Part shown: piece after piece, positions 1-10,357 of the stretch | Layout: the number at the start of each line of letters is the position of its first letter | Position numbering within the stretch: position 1 is the first letter of the stretch | NCBI RefSeq assembly: GCF_036311985.1 | Contig: NZ_JAZDCJ010000038.1 | Strand: one strand, 5' to 3' | Length of the DNA stretch: 64,000 bases | DNA from: JAZDCJ01 sp036311985 | Lineage (GTDB): Bacteria; Actinomycetota; Actinomycetes; Actinomycetales; Micrococcaceae | Position numbers and translations under genes: made by a program | Notes under the pieces: generated by a model | The model's database searches: none | Told to the model about the DNA's origin: nothing | Seen by the model: the letters and a program-made list of their open reading frames with translations, nothing else

Positions 1-4
1 CACA

Positions 5-44
5 CCCCCCCCCCCCCCCCGCCCCCCCCCCCCCCCCTCCCCCC
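5..44. repeat. poly-C low-complexity tract
   Basis: The first bases are almost only C, broken by single G and T bases, unlike anything else in the window. It may be a real homopolymer tract or an artefact of a contig edge. No function is claimed. Confidence 0.6.
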
Positions 45-55
45 ACCACAACAGG

Positions 56-75
56 CCGCGGGAGGAAACCCGCGG
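56..75 (+). other. GC-rich stem-loop before the first gene
   Basis: CCGCGGG (56-62) and CCCGCGG (69-75) form a perfect 7-bp stem with loop AGGAAA, 25 nt before the GTG at 101. It could be the terminator of a gene left of the window or a leader hairpin; no T tract follows. Confidence 0.4.
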
Positions 76-100
76 GCACAGGAAAGGGGCACGGCCCGCC

Positions 101-475
101 GTGATCGTCGACGGATTCTTCATCGCCGGCACCATCGTGTGCGCGCTCACCGTGGTCCTCGGAATCGTCGCCGCCGTCATCCGGGACCACCCGGACGACT
201 ACGCGATCGTCTCCCTCGGCCTCGTCGAGCTGTTCCTCGTGGTCTACGCGGTCGCCGCCGCCGTCCGCCAGGCGGGGGGAGAGGCCATCGCCGGGGAGGC
301 GTGGGAGTTCTGGGGCTACATCGCCACGGCGCTGCTCATCCCCGTGATCGCCTTCTGGTGGGCCGTGAGCGACAAGACGCGGTGGTCCAACGTGGTCCTC
401 GCCGCGGCCGGAGCCACGGTCTTCGTCATGCTCTTCAGAATGGAACAGATATGGGACGGAGTACTCCCCGCATGA
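101..475 (+). CDS. small integral membrane protein, function unknown
   Basis: A 124-residue protein with four predicted membrane helices (about residues 8-28, 37-57, 72-90 and 97-114) and short polar loops. I do not recognise the family. The GTG start follows a GGAAAGGGG stretch at 81-88, a usable ribosome site. Its TGA overlaps the ATG of the next gene by 4 nt (ATGA), so the two are translationally coupled and probably act together in the membrane. Codon use is that of the neighbourhood. Confidence 0.7.
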   Translation: MIVDGFFIAGTIVCALTVVLGIVAAVIRDHPDDYAIVSLGLVELFLVVYAVAAAVRQAGGEAIAGEAWEFWGYIATALLIPVIAFWWAVSDKTRWSNVVLAAAGATVFVMLFRMEQIWDGVLPA

Positions 476-900
476 GCAACACGCCGCCGGCCGCCGCCGG
501 CAGCCCGGCCACCCAGGGCCGGCGCCAGAGCGGCCTGGGCCGCATCATCATCGCCGTCTACGGGGTCTTCGCGCTCTCCTCCACCGCGCGCGCCGGCTAC
601 CAGATCGCCACGAAGTTCGAGGAGGCGCCGCTCGCCTACTCGCTCAGCGCCCTCGCCGCCGTCGTCTACGTTGTCGCGACCCTGGCCCTCGCCTCGCGGC
701 GCCCGGGCAGCTGGCGCCTGTCTCTCGTCGCCGTGCTCGTCGAGCTCGTCGGCGTCCTCGTCGTCGGCGCGCTCAGCTACGCGCTGCCCGAGCACTTCTC
801 CCACCCGGCCGTGTGGTCCCACTTCGGACAGGGCTACGGCTACGTGCCGCTCGTCCTGCCGCTCGTGGGCCTGTGGTGGCTGTTCCGCCACCGTCCCTGA
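472..900 (+). CDS. small integral membrane protein, function unknown
   Basis: A 142-residue protein: a polar Pro/Ala-rich N-terminus of about 22 residues, then four hydrophobic segments (about 24-45, 55-75, 84-105 and 122-138). The chosen ATG overlaps the stop of the upstream membrane gene; longer versions starting at 139 in this frame overlap that gene throughout and are rejected. The last 61 bp overlap the 3' end of the minus-strand P-type ATPase gene. No family recognised; pairing with the preceding gene suggests a two-subunit membrane complex (inference). Confidence 0.65.
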   Translation: MSNTPPAAAGSPATQGRRQSGLGRIIIAVYGVFALSSTARAGYQIATKFEEAPLAYSLSALAAVVYVVATLALASRRPGSWRLSLVAVLVELVGVLVVGALSYALPEHFSHPAVWSHFGQGYGYVPLVLPLVGLWWLFRHRP

Positions 901-3542
901 GCCCCGGGGACCCTCCGCCGGAGGGCCTTCTCGATCTCCACGACGACGAACACCGTCGAGCCGAGCCCCAGGCACACGAGCCACTCGCCGGGCGAGAGGG
1001 CCGTCATGCCCATCGCCGTGGCGATGGGGGTCCAGTTCATGACGCCCGCATGCAGGCCGAGGGAGGCCGCTGCCGCCGCGAGGAGCCACGGGTTGCCGAA
1101 GAAGGGCACCTGGTGGAACCCCAACCGCTCGCTGCGCGCCGTCATCGCGACGAAGAAGTGCAGCACCGCGAACAGGGTCAGGGCGAGCGTGCGCGCGTGC
1201 GGCAGCTCGTGGTGCTCGACGGCCCAGCCGAACATCAGCAGGACGGCCGTCGCCATGAACGCCCCCGTGAGGATGGTCCGCCACCACAGGACGCCGGTCA
1301 GCAGGCCCTCCGTCGGCGGCCGGGGCGCGCGCTCGAGCTGGTTGCCCTCCTCGGGTTCGAACGCGAGCGCGATGTCCTGGATGCCGTTCGTGACGAGGTT
1401 GATCCAGAGGATCTGCACCGGCAGGAAGATCAGCGGGTGGTCAGTGAAGACGTTGACGGAGACGGCCAGGAGCGAGGCGACGGCGGAGGCGAGCAGGAAG
1501 AACGTCACCTTCCGGATCGCCGAGAACGTCACGCGCCCCTGCCGCACGGCCTCCACGATCGTCACGAAGTCGTCGTCGGTGAGGACGACGTCGGCGGCCT
1601 CCCGCGCGACGTCGGTGCCGCCGCGGCCCATCGCCACGCCGATCGACGCGGCCCGCAGCGCCGGGGCGTCGTTGACGCCGTCCCCGGTCACGGCCACCGT
1701 GTGGCCCTCGGCCTGGAGGACCTGGACGATGCGCAGCTTGTCCTCCGGGGACACGCGGGCGGCGATCGAGGTGTGCCGCAGCCGCAGGGCCAGGGCCTCG
1801 TCGTCGAGCGCCGCCATCTCCGCGCCCGTGACGGGGGAGTCCCCGGGCTCGATCCCGAGGCGGCGACCGATCGCTGCCGCGGTGGCCGGCTGGTCGCCCG
1901 TGATCATGGCGACGCGGATTCCGGCGTCCCGGCAGGCCGCCACGGCCTCGGCCACGCCCTCGCGCGGCGGGTCGGCCATGGCCTCGAGGCCCAGGAAGAC
2001 CATGCCGCCGGCCGGAGGCCCGTCGACGGGTTCGCCGTCCCGCAGCACCCCGTGCGCCGTGGCGATGACGCGCAGCCCGTCGCGGGCGAACTGCTCGTTG
2101 GCCGCGTCGATGAGCTCCGGGTCCAGCGGCAGCGGGCCGTCCGGGCCCTCCATGGCGCCGCACAGCGCGGCGATCGCATCCGGGGCGCCCTTGGCGTAGG
2201 CGATGCGGCCCCCGGCGCCGTCGTCCCGCACGGTGCGGCACAGGCGCAGCCGGGGCTCGTAGGGCACGTGGTGCAGGGGAGCGGCGGCGCGCTCGGCGGG
2301 GGAGGCGGCCCCGGAGACGACGGCGATGCGCGCCATCGCGGCGTCCACGGGATCCCCGAGGAATCCGCCCGGGTCCGTGGGATCCGGGAGCGCCTCGTTG
2401 CTCAGCGCGCCGGCGCGCAGCGCGAGGCGGGCCACCCGGGGAGGCCCTCCGGGGTCCTCGGGCCGCGTGGCGTCCCACACGCCCTCCGGGGTCCAGAGGC
2501 GCTCGACCGTCATCCGGTTCACCGTCAGCGTGCCCGTCTTGTCCGAGCCGATGACGTCGGTCGAGCCGAGGGTCTCCACGGCCGGCAGCGAGCGGACGAT
2601 CGCCCGGTGCCGGGCCATGCGGGAGACGCCGATGCTGAGCGCGATCGTCAGGCCCACGGGCAGGGACTCCGGGATCGCGGAGACCGCCAGGGCCACGGCG
2701 GTACGGAACATCTCGGCGGCGCCCTTGCCCTGCAGCAGGCCCGCCGCGAAGACGAGGGCGGCGGCGAGGGAGACGACCCAGCCGATCCGGCGCTCGAGCG
2801 TGGCGGTCAGGATCTGCAGTGGCGTCTTGTCCACGACCGAGGACACGAGCCCGCTGATGGCCCCGAGCTCGGTCGCGGTCCCCGTGGCGACGACGACGCC
2901 GCGGGCCCGGCCGGAGACCACGAGCGTCCCCGTGTAGGCCATGCAGCGCCGCTCGCCCAGGGACGCGTCCGCTCCGACCGCTGCGGCGTCCTTGTCCACG
3001 GCCTCGGATTCCCCCGTGAGCATCGATTCGTCGACGCGCAGCCCGTTGCCCTCGACGAGGCGCAGGTCGGCCGGCACCTTGTCGCCGGACTCGAGCAGCA
3101 CGAGGTCCCCGGGCACGAGCCGCGCCGAGGGCAGGAGCGAGGCCGTCCCGGAGCGCAGGACGCGGGCGGTCGGCACGGCGAGCGAGGCCAGGGCGCGCAC
3201 GTCCTTCTCCGCCTTGCGCTCCTGCCAATAGCCGATCGCCGCGTTCAGGGCGACGACGAGGCTGATCGCCGCGACGTCGATCCAGTGACGCTGCACCGCG
3301 GTGACGGCGGCGGCCACGACGAGCAGCAGGATCAGGGGCGAGGCGAACTGGCGGGCCAGGACCTGCCACGGCGGCCGCGGGCCGGCGGCGGCCAACTCGT
3401 TGGGGCCGTAGAGGGCGAGCCGCTCGCGGGCCCGGACCTCCGTGAGCCCGTCGGCCGGGCCGTCCACGGCGCGGGCGACGGCCTGCGCGTCGAGCGCATG
3501 CCATGCCAGGCGGCGCTGCGCCTGCGGTGGGGCTGCGCTCAT
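840..3542 (-). CDS. P-type cation-transporting ATPase (P2 type)
   Basis: A 900-residue ATP-driven cation pump. Visible marks, in order: N-terminal cation-ATPase domain (about 10-80), TGES actuator loop (176-179), the membrane motif PESLP (291-295) where P2 pumps have PEGLP, the phosphorylation site DKTGT with Asp near 334, and the hinge motif TGDGVNDAPAL. Six or more C-terminal hydrophobic helices follow. It has no heavy-metal-binding N-terminal domain, so a Ca2+/Mg2+/Na+ type substrate is more likely than Cu or Zn (CtpF/PacL-like), but the ion cannot be read from sequence. The ATG at 3542 is preceded by an AGGGGGG ribosome site; extending the frame upstream gives Arg-rich non-conserved sequence. 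The C-terminus ends in a polar tail that overlaps the convergent membrane-protein gene by 61 bp. Confidence 0.9.
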   Translation of the reverse strand: MSAAPPQAQRRLAWHALDAQAVARAVDGPADGLTEVRARERLALYGPNELAAAGPRPPWQVLARQFASPLILLLVVAAAVTAVQRHWIDVAAISLVVALNAAIGYWQERKAEKDVRALASLAVPTARVLRSGTASLLPSARLVPGDLVLLESGDKVPADLRLVEGNGLRVDESMLTGESEAVDKDAAAVGADASLGERRCMAYTGTLVVSGRARGVVVATGTATELGAISGLVSSVVDKTPLQILTATLERRIGWVVSLAAALVFAAGLLQGKGAAEMFRTAVALAVSAIPESLPVGLTIALSIGVSRMARHRAIVRSLPAVETLGSTDVIGSDKTGTLTVNRMTVERLWTPEGVWDATRPEDPGGPPRVARLALRAGALSNEALPDPTDPGGFLGDPVDAAMARIAVVSGAASPAERAAAPLHHVPYEPRLRLCRTVRDDGAGGRIAYAKGAPDAIAALCGAMEGPDGPLPLDPELIDAANEQFARDGLRVIATAHGVLRDGEPVDGPPAGGMVFLGLEAMADPPREGVAEAVAACRDAGIRVAMITGDQPATAAAIGRRLGIEPGDSPVTGAEMAALDDEALALRLRHTSIAARVSPEDKLRIVQVLQAEGHTVAVTGDGVNDAPALRAASIGVAMGRGGTDVAREAADVVLTDDDFVTIVEAVRQGRVTFSAIRKVTFFLLASAVASLLAVSVNVFTDHPLIFLPVQILWINLVTNGIQDIALAFEPEEGNQLERAPRPPTEGLLTGVLWWRTILTGAFMATAVLLMFGWAVEHHELPHARTLALTLFAVLHFFVAMTARSERLGFHQVPFFGNPWLLAAAAASLGLHAGVMNWTPIATAMGMTALSPGEWLVCLGLGSTVFVVVEIEKALRRRVPGAQGRWRNSHHRPTSGRTSGT

Positions 3543-3848
3543 GGTCCCCCCTGACGGGACGGGGCGGGCATCGACCCGCCGGATGCGGGAGGCTCGTGGC
3601 CGTTCTCCCATGGTAACGACGCCGCCGCGGGCGCGGCAGGGCGGGGCCGAACCGTGACGGGACCGAGACCGGCCGCACGCGGCGCCCGGACCGGGGTCCC
3701 CGCCGGCCCCGCTGCAGGGACGGCCACGGGCGCCCGGGATGACGTCGCGCTCGCGCCGAATGGGGCGCCGGCGCCACTTCGGACATAATGGAACGGGCGT
3801 CGGCGCCGAGCCGCCCGCCGAACGGGCGCGGAGACACGAAGGAGCACA
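3543..3848. promoter_or_regulatory. divergent intergenic region, ATPase / ribF
   Basis: This 306-bp region separates two outward-facing genes and holds no gene I can support. A -10-like TACCAT lies at 3610-3615 on the minus strand for the ATPase. On the plus strand CATAAT (3784-3789) is a candidate -10 for ribF, about 60 nt before its start. Both are weak single-hexamer calls. Confidence 0.35.
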
Positions 3849-4808
3849 GTGCACTACTGGAGAGGCCTCGAGGCCGTGCCACCTGGCACCGGCCCCACCG
3901 TCGCCACGATCGGCAACTTCGACGGCGTCCACCGCGGCCACCGCAAGGTCCTGGACACGCTCGTCGCGATGGGCGCCTCGCTCGGTGCGGAGGCCGTCGC
4001 CATCAGCTTCGACCCGCACCCGGCCCATGTGCACCGCCCAGAGGCGGCCCCCGAGCTCATCATGGGCCTGCCGGACCGGATCGACGCGCTCGAGGCGACG
4101 GGGATCGACGCCCTGCTCATGGTCCACTACACCCTGGAGTTCGCGCGCGCCACGGCCGAGGAGTTCGTCAAGGACGTCATCGTGGACCGCCTCGGCGCCA
4201 AGGGCGTCGTTGTCGGCCACGACGTGCGCTTCGGCCGGGACAACAAGGGGGACTTCGAGACCATGGTCCGGCTCGGGGAGCGCCACGGCTTCGAGGTCGT
4301 CGGCGTCGACGACGTCGGCGGCGAGCGCCGCTGGTCCTCGACGTGGATCCGCGAGGCGCTGCTCAACGGCGACGTGTCGACGGCCAATGCCATCCTGGGC
4401 CGCCCGCACCGGATGCGCGGCGAGGTCGTCCACGGCGCCGCGCGCGGCCGCGAGCTCGGCTTCCCGACCGCCAACCTCGCCACCGACGCCCAGGGCATCA
4501 TCCCGTCCGACGGGGTCTACGCCGGGTGGCTCGTGGACGAGGCCGGCGTGCGCTGGCCCGCCGCGATCTCGGTCGGCTCGAACCCGACCTTCGAGGGCGT
4601 GAGCCGCCAGGTGGAGGCCCACGTCATCGACCGGCCGGAGGAGCCCGTCGAGGAGTTCGACCTCTACGGCCAGCAGGTCGTCGTCGAGTTCACCGCCCGA
4701 CTGCGCCCCATGGTGGCCTACCGGGGGATCGAGGCGCTCGTGCAGCAGATGAACGACGACGTCGCGCACGCGCGCGGGATCCTCGCCGGTGACCGGGCCG
4801 GAGCCTGA
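3849..4808 (+). CDS. ribF: bifunctional riboflavin kinase / FAD synthetase
   Basis: A 319-residue cytosolic enzyme that phosphorylates riboflavin to FMN and adenylates FMN to FAD. The N-terminal nucleotidyltransferase half shows GNFDGVHRGH (about 20-29); the C-terminal flavokinase half shows GFPTANL and the conserved GVYAGW segment. Length is normal for the family. The GTG start has an AAGGAG site 6 nt upstream. The next gene starts 20 nt inside its 3' end. Position just before rpsO and pnp is conserved in actinobacteria. Confidence 0.95.
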   Translation: MHYWRGLEAVPPGTGPTVATIGNFDGVHRGHRKVLDTLVAMGASLGAEAVAISFDPHPAHVHRPEAAPELIMGLPDRIDALEATGIDALLMVHYTLEFARATAEEFVKDVIVDRLGAKGVVVGHDVRFGRDNKGDFETMVRLGERHGFEVVGVDDVGGERRWSSTWIREALLNGDVSTANAILGRPHRMRGEVVHGAARGRELGFPTANLATDAQGIIPSDGVYAGWLVDEAGVRWPAAISVGSNPTFEGVSRQVEAHVIDRPEEPVEEFDLYGQQVVVEFTARLRPMVAYRGIEALVQQMNDDVAHARGILAGDRAGA

Positions 4809-5610
4809 GCGGCGCCTTCCCGCGAGCGGCGGCCGGGCGTCCGTCCCGCCGCTGCCCCGGCGCGCCCCCGCGCTGGACGACGACGCACGGCGCACCCTGG
4901 GCGGCGCGTTCGCCTCCGGAGGGGCCCGTTACGACGCCGTCCGCCCCGCCTACCCGGAACAGGCCGTGAACTTCATGATCCCGCCGGGGGCCCGCGACGG
5001 GGTCGACCTCGGGGCGGGGACCGGGATCCTCACGGCCCAGGCCGCGGCCCGCGGACTGACGTTGACCGCCGTGGACACGTCGGCCGACATGCTCGCCCGG
5101 CTCGCGGAGAAGCTCCCCGGCGTCCGCATCGTCGAGGCCCGCGCCGAGGCGACGGGACTGCCCTCCGCCAGCACCGACGTCGTGCTCTGCGCCCAGGCCT
5201 GGCACTGGCTGGAACCGGACGCCGCCACGCGCGAGGCCCTGCGGCTGCTGCGTCCCGGAGGGACGCTCGCGCTCGTGTGGAACCAGCTCGACGTCACGGT
5301 CCCGTGGGTGCACCGGCTCAGCCGGATCATGCACGCGGGCGACGTCCACCGCCCGGACTTCGTCCCCGTGACGGGTCCCGGGCTGGCCGGGCTCGAGTCC
5401 CTGCAGACGCGGTGGGAGGCCCCGGCCACCCCGGAGGGGCTCATCGACCTGGCCCGGAGCCGCAGCTACTACCTGCGCGCCTCGGAAGCGGTCCGCGCCA
5501 AGGTCGAGGCGAACCTCGAGTGGTACCTGCACGAGCACCTCGGCCACGCGCCGGGGCAGCCCCTGCTGCTGCCGTACTACACGCACGCCTGGCGGGGCCG
5601 GGCCGCGTAG
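4789..5610 (+). CDS. class I SAM-dependent methyltransferase
   Basis: A 273-residue protein with the Rossmann motif I VDLGAGTGIL (about residue 70), an acidic residue ending strand 2 (AVDTSADM) and the post-motif region LRLLRPGGTLALVWNQ typical of UbiE/small-molecule methyltransferases (Methyltransf_11). The substrate is unknown. The GTG start lies inside ribF (20-nt overlap), which suggests coupled translation. The first 40 residues are Pro/Arg-rich and poorly informative, so a later start is possible. Confidence 0.8.
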   Translation: MTGPEPERRLPASGGRASVPPLPRRAPALDDDARRTLGGAFASGGARYDAVRPAYPEQAVNFMIPPGARDGVDLGAGTGILTAQAAARGLTLTAVDTSADMLARLAEKLPGVRIVEARAEATGLPSASTDVVLCAQAWHWLEPDAATREALRLLRPGGTLALVWNQLDVTVPWVHRLSRIMHAGDVHRPDFVPVTGPGLAGLESLQTRWEAPATPEGLIDLARSRSYYLRASEAVRAKVEANLEWYLHEHLGHAPGQPLLLPYYTHAWRGRAA

Positions 5611-5663
5611 CCGCCCATCGGTCCGCCGAGGGCCCCGGGCGGCCGCCGCCGCGGCCCGGATGC

Positions 5664-5669
5664 TAGACT
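5664..5669 (+). promoter_or_regulatory. rpsO -10 hexamer
   Basis: TAGACT, matching the TANNNT pattern used across the window. It gives an rpsO leader of about 85 nt. Confidence 0.55.
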
Positions 5670-5759
5670 GGTCGATGGTGCCCGCTGCAGTCCGCGGTTG
5701 CGCGGCGCCGCGTGCCGGAAGGCACGGTACTTGTTCGCGGTACAACTCTAGGAGTTAAT

Positions 5760-6029
5760 GTGGCCCTCGACGCCGCTGTGAAGACGCAGATCATCAAGGA
5801 ATACGCAACCCACGAGGGCGACACCGGTTCGCCCGAGGTGCAGATCGCCGTGATGTCGCGTCGGATCCTCGACCTGACCGAGCACCTGAAGATGCACAAG
5901 CACGACCACCACACGCGCCGCGGCCTCATGGCCCTGGTCGGTCGCCGCCGCCGCATGCTCGGGTACCTGAAGGACACCGACATCGAACGCTACCGCTCGC
6001 TCATCGAGCGCCTCGGCCTGCGTCGATAA
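5760..6029 (+). CDS. rpsO: 30S ribosomal protein S15
   Basis: An 89-residue primary 16S rRNA-binding protein that nucleates the platform of the small subunit. It carries the diagnostic central stretch HKHDHHTRRGL and the GDTGSPEVQI segment. The GTG at 5760 is preceded by TAGGAGTTAAT, a strong ribosome site; the reading frame is open upstream to 5712 but the added residues are not S15-like. rpsO sits directly before pnp as in most bacteria, yet a separate promoter and leader lie between them. Confidence 0.97.
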   Translation: MALDAAVKTQIIKEYATHEGDTGSPEVQIAVMSRRILDLTEHLKMHKHDHHTRRGLMALVGRRRRMLGYLKDTDIERYRSLIERLGLRR

Positions 6030-6038
6030 CCGGACACG

Positions 6039-6082
6039 GAGGCGGCCCCGCGCCGGAATGAACCCCGGCGCGCCGGGCCGCC
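6039..6082 (+). terminator. candidate rpsO terminator or processing hairpin
   Basis: A GC-rich inverted repeat (GGCCCCGCGCCGG pairing with CCGGCGCGCCGGGCC around the loop AATGAACC) follows the rpsO stop. There is no T tract, so it may be a processing or stabilising hairpin instead. Confidence 0.45.
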
Positions 6083-6084
6083 TC

Positions 6085-6090
6085 TAGTCT
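6085..6090 (+). promoter_or_regulatory. pnp -10 hexamer
   Basis: TAGTCT, about 200 nt before the pnp start, which leaves room for the structured leader. Confidence 0.5.
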
Positions 6091-6146
6091 GGTACGGGGC
6101 GACCGCGCCCCACCCACGAAGAACACACTCAGGAGCCAACCACGCC

Positions 6147-6290
6147 ACGGGCATTCGCGGTCCTCGGTAGTGGTCTACGGGACAGCCGGCAGCAGCCGGG
6201 CCCGTGGGCCTCGATCGAAGACCGGGTGCCGATCCCGGCCAGGCCGGAACGGGTGCCGGTTGCCTCCGCCACGTAGAACGGAGGTGGCTC
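6147..6290 (+). ncRNA. structured pnp leader, Actino-pnp-like
   Basis: The region just before pnp holds the string CGGTCCTCGGTAGTGGT followed by several short helices (for example GACAGCCGGC/GCAGCCGGGC and CGGGTGCCG...CGGGTGCCGG repeats) ending at the GGAGG ribosome site. A conserved Actino-pnp RNA is known in the 5' UTR of actinobacterial pnp genes, where it probably supports autoregulation through RNase cleavage and PNPase. The assignment rests on position and remembered consensus; borders are approximate. Confidence 0.55.
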
Positions 6291-6293
6291 TCC

Positions 6294-8528
<2,235 letters not shown>

Positions 8529-8541
8529 CGCAGTCCACCAC

Positions 8542-9954
8542 ATGGCACTGGTTCCCCTGCCGTTGCACGGCTCGGACCACCGCCCCGACGGGTGGCGTGG
8601 CGCGTCCGCACAGGACGCCCACGCCCCCATCGAGGACGGGGACCCCACCATCCTGCACGGGGAGGCCGGAGGCGCGCTCGTGCGCCGCTCCGTCCTCCCC
8701 GGCGGGGTCCGTGTGCTGACCGAGGCGATGCCCGGTCAGCGCTCGGCCACGATCGGATTCTGGATCGGCGTCGGCTCGCGCGACGAGGCCGCCGGCCAGC
8801 ACGGCTCCACCCACTTCCTGGAGCACCTGCTCTTCAAGGGCACCCGGCGCCGCACCGCGCTGGAGATCGCCTCCGCCTTCGACGAGGTCGGCGGCGAGTC
8901 CAACGCCGCCACGGCGAAGGAGAACACCTGCTACTTCGCCCGGGTCCTCGACTCGGACCTCGACCTGGCGATCGACGTGATCGCCGACATGGTCACCTCG
9001 GCCGTCCTCGATGAGGACGAGCTCGAACAGGAGCGCTCGGTCATCCTCGAGGAGATCGCCATGGACGGCGACGACCCGGCCGACGTCGCGCACGAGAAGT
9101 TCGTCGCCGCCGTGCTCGGCGAGCACGCGCTCGGCCGGCCCATCGGCGGCACGCCCGAGGCGATCCTCGCGATCGGCCGCGACGCCGTCGTCGACCACTA
9201 CCGGCGCTACTACACGCCGGACGAGCTCGTCATCACCGCCGCCGGCTCCCTCGACCACGACGCCGTCTGCGCACGCGTCCTCGAGGCCCTGCGCGAGGCC
9301 GGCTGGGACCTGGACGGGGCGGCCATTCCCGCGCCGCGCCGCTCCACCGAGCCGGCCGAGATCCAGGGACAGCACACGATCGACGTGATCCGCCGCCCCG
9401 TGGAGCAGGCCAACATCATCATGGGCTGCCCGGGCATCGTCGCGACCGACGACCGCCGTCACACGATGAGCGTGCTCAACGCCGTCCTCGGCGGCGGCAT
9501 GTCCTCGCGCCTGTTCCAGGAGATCCGGGAGAAGCGCGGACTCGTCTACTCGACCTACTCCTTCTCGGCGGCGTACTCCGACGCCGGGTACTTCGGGATG
9601 TACGCGGGCTGTTCCCCGGCCAAGACGGGACAGGTCATCGCGCTGCTCGCCCAGGAGCTGGACCAGCTCGCCGCGGACGGCATCACGGAGGAGGAGCTGC
9701 GCAAGGCGGTCGGCCAGCTCTCCGGTGGGATGGTCCTCGCGCTCGAGGACCCGGGTTCGCGCATGTCGCGGCTCGGCCGCGCCGAGCTCGTCACGGGCGT
9801 CTTCCAGGACATCGACGAGTCGCTCGCGCGGATCCGCGCCGTGACGCGGCAGGACGTCCAGGACCTGGCCCGCGAGCTGGCCGGGCGCCGGCGCACGGTG
9901 ACCGTCGTCGGTCCGTTCGACGCACCGGAGGACTTCGGCTTCACCCGGCCCTAG
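8542..9954 (+). CDS. M16 family zinc peptidase
   Basis: A 470-residue pitrilysin-type metallopeptidase. The inverted zinc motif HFLEH lies at 91-95 with the distal glutamate in ILEEIAMDG; the C-terminal M16 half with EIREKRGLVYS is present. It is the positional counterpart of M. tuberculosis Rv2782c (PepR), which also follows pnp. The gene begins 13 nt after pnp and is likely co-transcribed. The first 40 residues are variable, so the start (ATG 8542) is not certain. Substrate unknown. Confidence 0.9.
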   Translation: MALVPLPLHGSDHRPDGWRGASAQDAHAPIEDGDPTILHGEAGGALVRRSVLPGGVRVLTEAMPGQRSATIGFWIGVGSRDEAAGQHGSTHFLEHLLFKGTRRRTALEIASAFDEVGGESNAATAKENTCYFARVLDSDLDLAIDVIADMVTSAVLDEDELEQERSVILEEIAMDGDDPADVAHEKFVAAVLGEHALGRPIGGTPEAILAIGRDAVVDHYRRYYTPDELVITAAGSLDHDAVCARVLEALREAGWDLDGAAIPAPRRSTEPAEIQGQHTIDVIRRPVEQANIIMGCPGIVATDDRRHTMSVLNAVLGGGMSSRLFQEIREKRGLVYSTYSFSAAYSDAGYFGMYAGCSPAKTGQVIALLAQELDQLAADGITEEELRKAVGQLSGGMVLALEDPGSRMSRLGRAELVTGVFQDIDESLARIRAVTRQDVQDLARELAGRRRTVTVVGPFDAPEDFGFTRP

Positions 9955-9980
9955 GGCTCAACCGGCCTAGTGCTCAACCG
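9950..9980. repeat. 16-bp tandem duplication at convergent gene ends
   Basis: CCTAGGGCTCAACCG (9950-9964) is repeated with one change at 9966-9980. Copy one holds the stop of the M16 gene and copy two holds the stop of moaD on the other strand. It looks like a slippage duplication. Confidence 0.6.
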
Positions 9981-10357
9981 CCGGCGAACGGCGGCAGGAC
10001 GTCCACGACGTCGGATTCGGCCAGCACCCGGTCCAGGGAGCGCTCGCTCGTGCCGTTGACGAGGAAGCTCGAGCGGGACAGCACGCGGGACAACGACGGC
10101 GGCGCGGAGGCGGTGCGCAATGCGCCCTGCCCCGCGCCGGCCGCGTCCACGGCGCTCCGGGCCGCCGGCCCGCTTCCGTGCCCCGCGCGGTCGCGAGCAG
10201 GCTCGCCGGGGCCCGGCGCCGGTCCCGGATGGGCGCCCCCGAGGTGGGCCAGGAGCGCGCCGAGCGTGGCGCCGTCGTCCTCGATCGCGGCCCGGGGCAC
10301 CGTCTCCTCGGGCACCGAAGCGGCGGCCGCCGCCGCGGCGAAGTAGCGGATCAGCAT
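9974..10357 (-). CDS. moaD: MoaD-like molybdopterin synthase small subunit with insertion
   Basis: A 127-residue ubiquitin-fold sulfur carrier. It begins IRYFAAAAAAA like MoaD and ends VLPPFAGG with the terminal Gly-Gly that is adenylated and thiocarboxylated. The family is normally about 80-90 residues; here some 40 residues rich in Gly, Pro, Ala and Arg are inserted in the middle (about 45-90), before SFLVNGT. It works with MoaE (gene at 16090) to convert precursor Z to molybdopterin. Its ATG abuts the stop of moaA with no gap, so the two are coupled. Confidence 0.85.
   Translation of the reverse strand: MLIRYFAAAAAAASVPEETVPRAAIEDDGATLGALLAHLGGAHPGPAPGPGEPARDRAGHGSGPAARSAVDAAGAGQGALRTASAPPSLSRVLSRSSFLVNGTSERSLDRVLAESDVVDVLPPFAGG

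Noticed and set aside
139..471. Upstream extension of the second membrane protein gene
   Set aside because: The added residues are Arg/Pro-rich and lie fully inside the first membrane gene in another frame; the ATG at 472 gives a normal overlap.
813..3554. Long plus-strand open frame of about 900 codons opposite the P-type ATPase
   Set aside because: It is the antisense shadow of the ATPase gene; composition is Arg/Gly/His-rich with no domain, as expected for reversed high-GC coding sequence.
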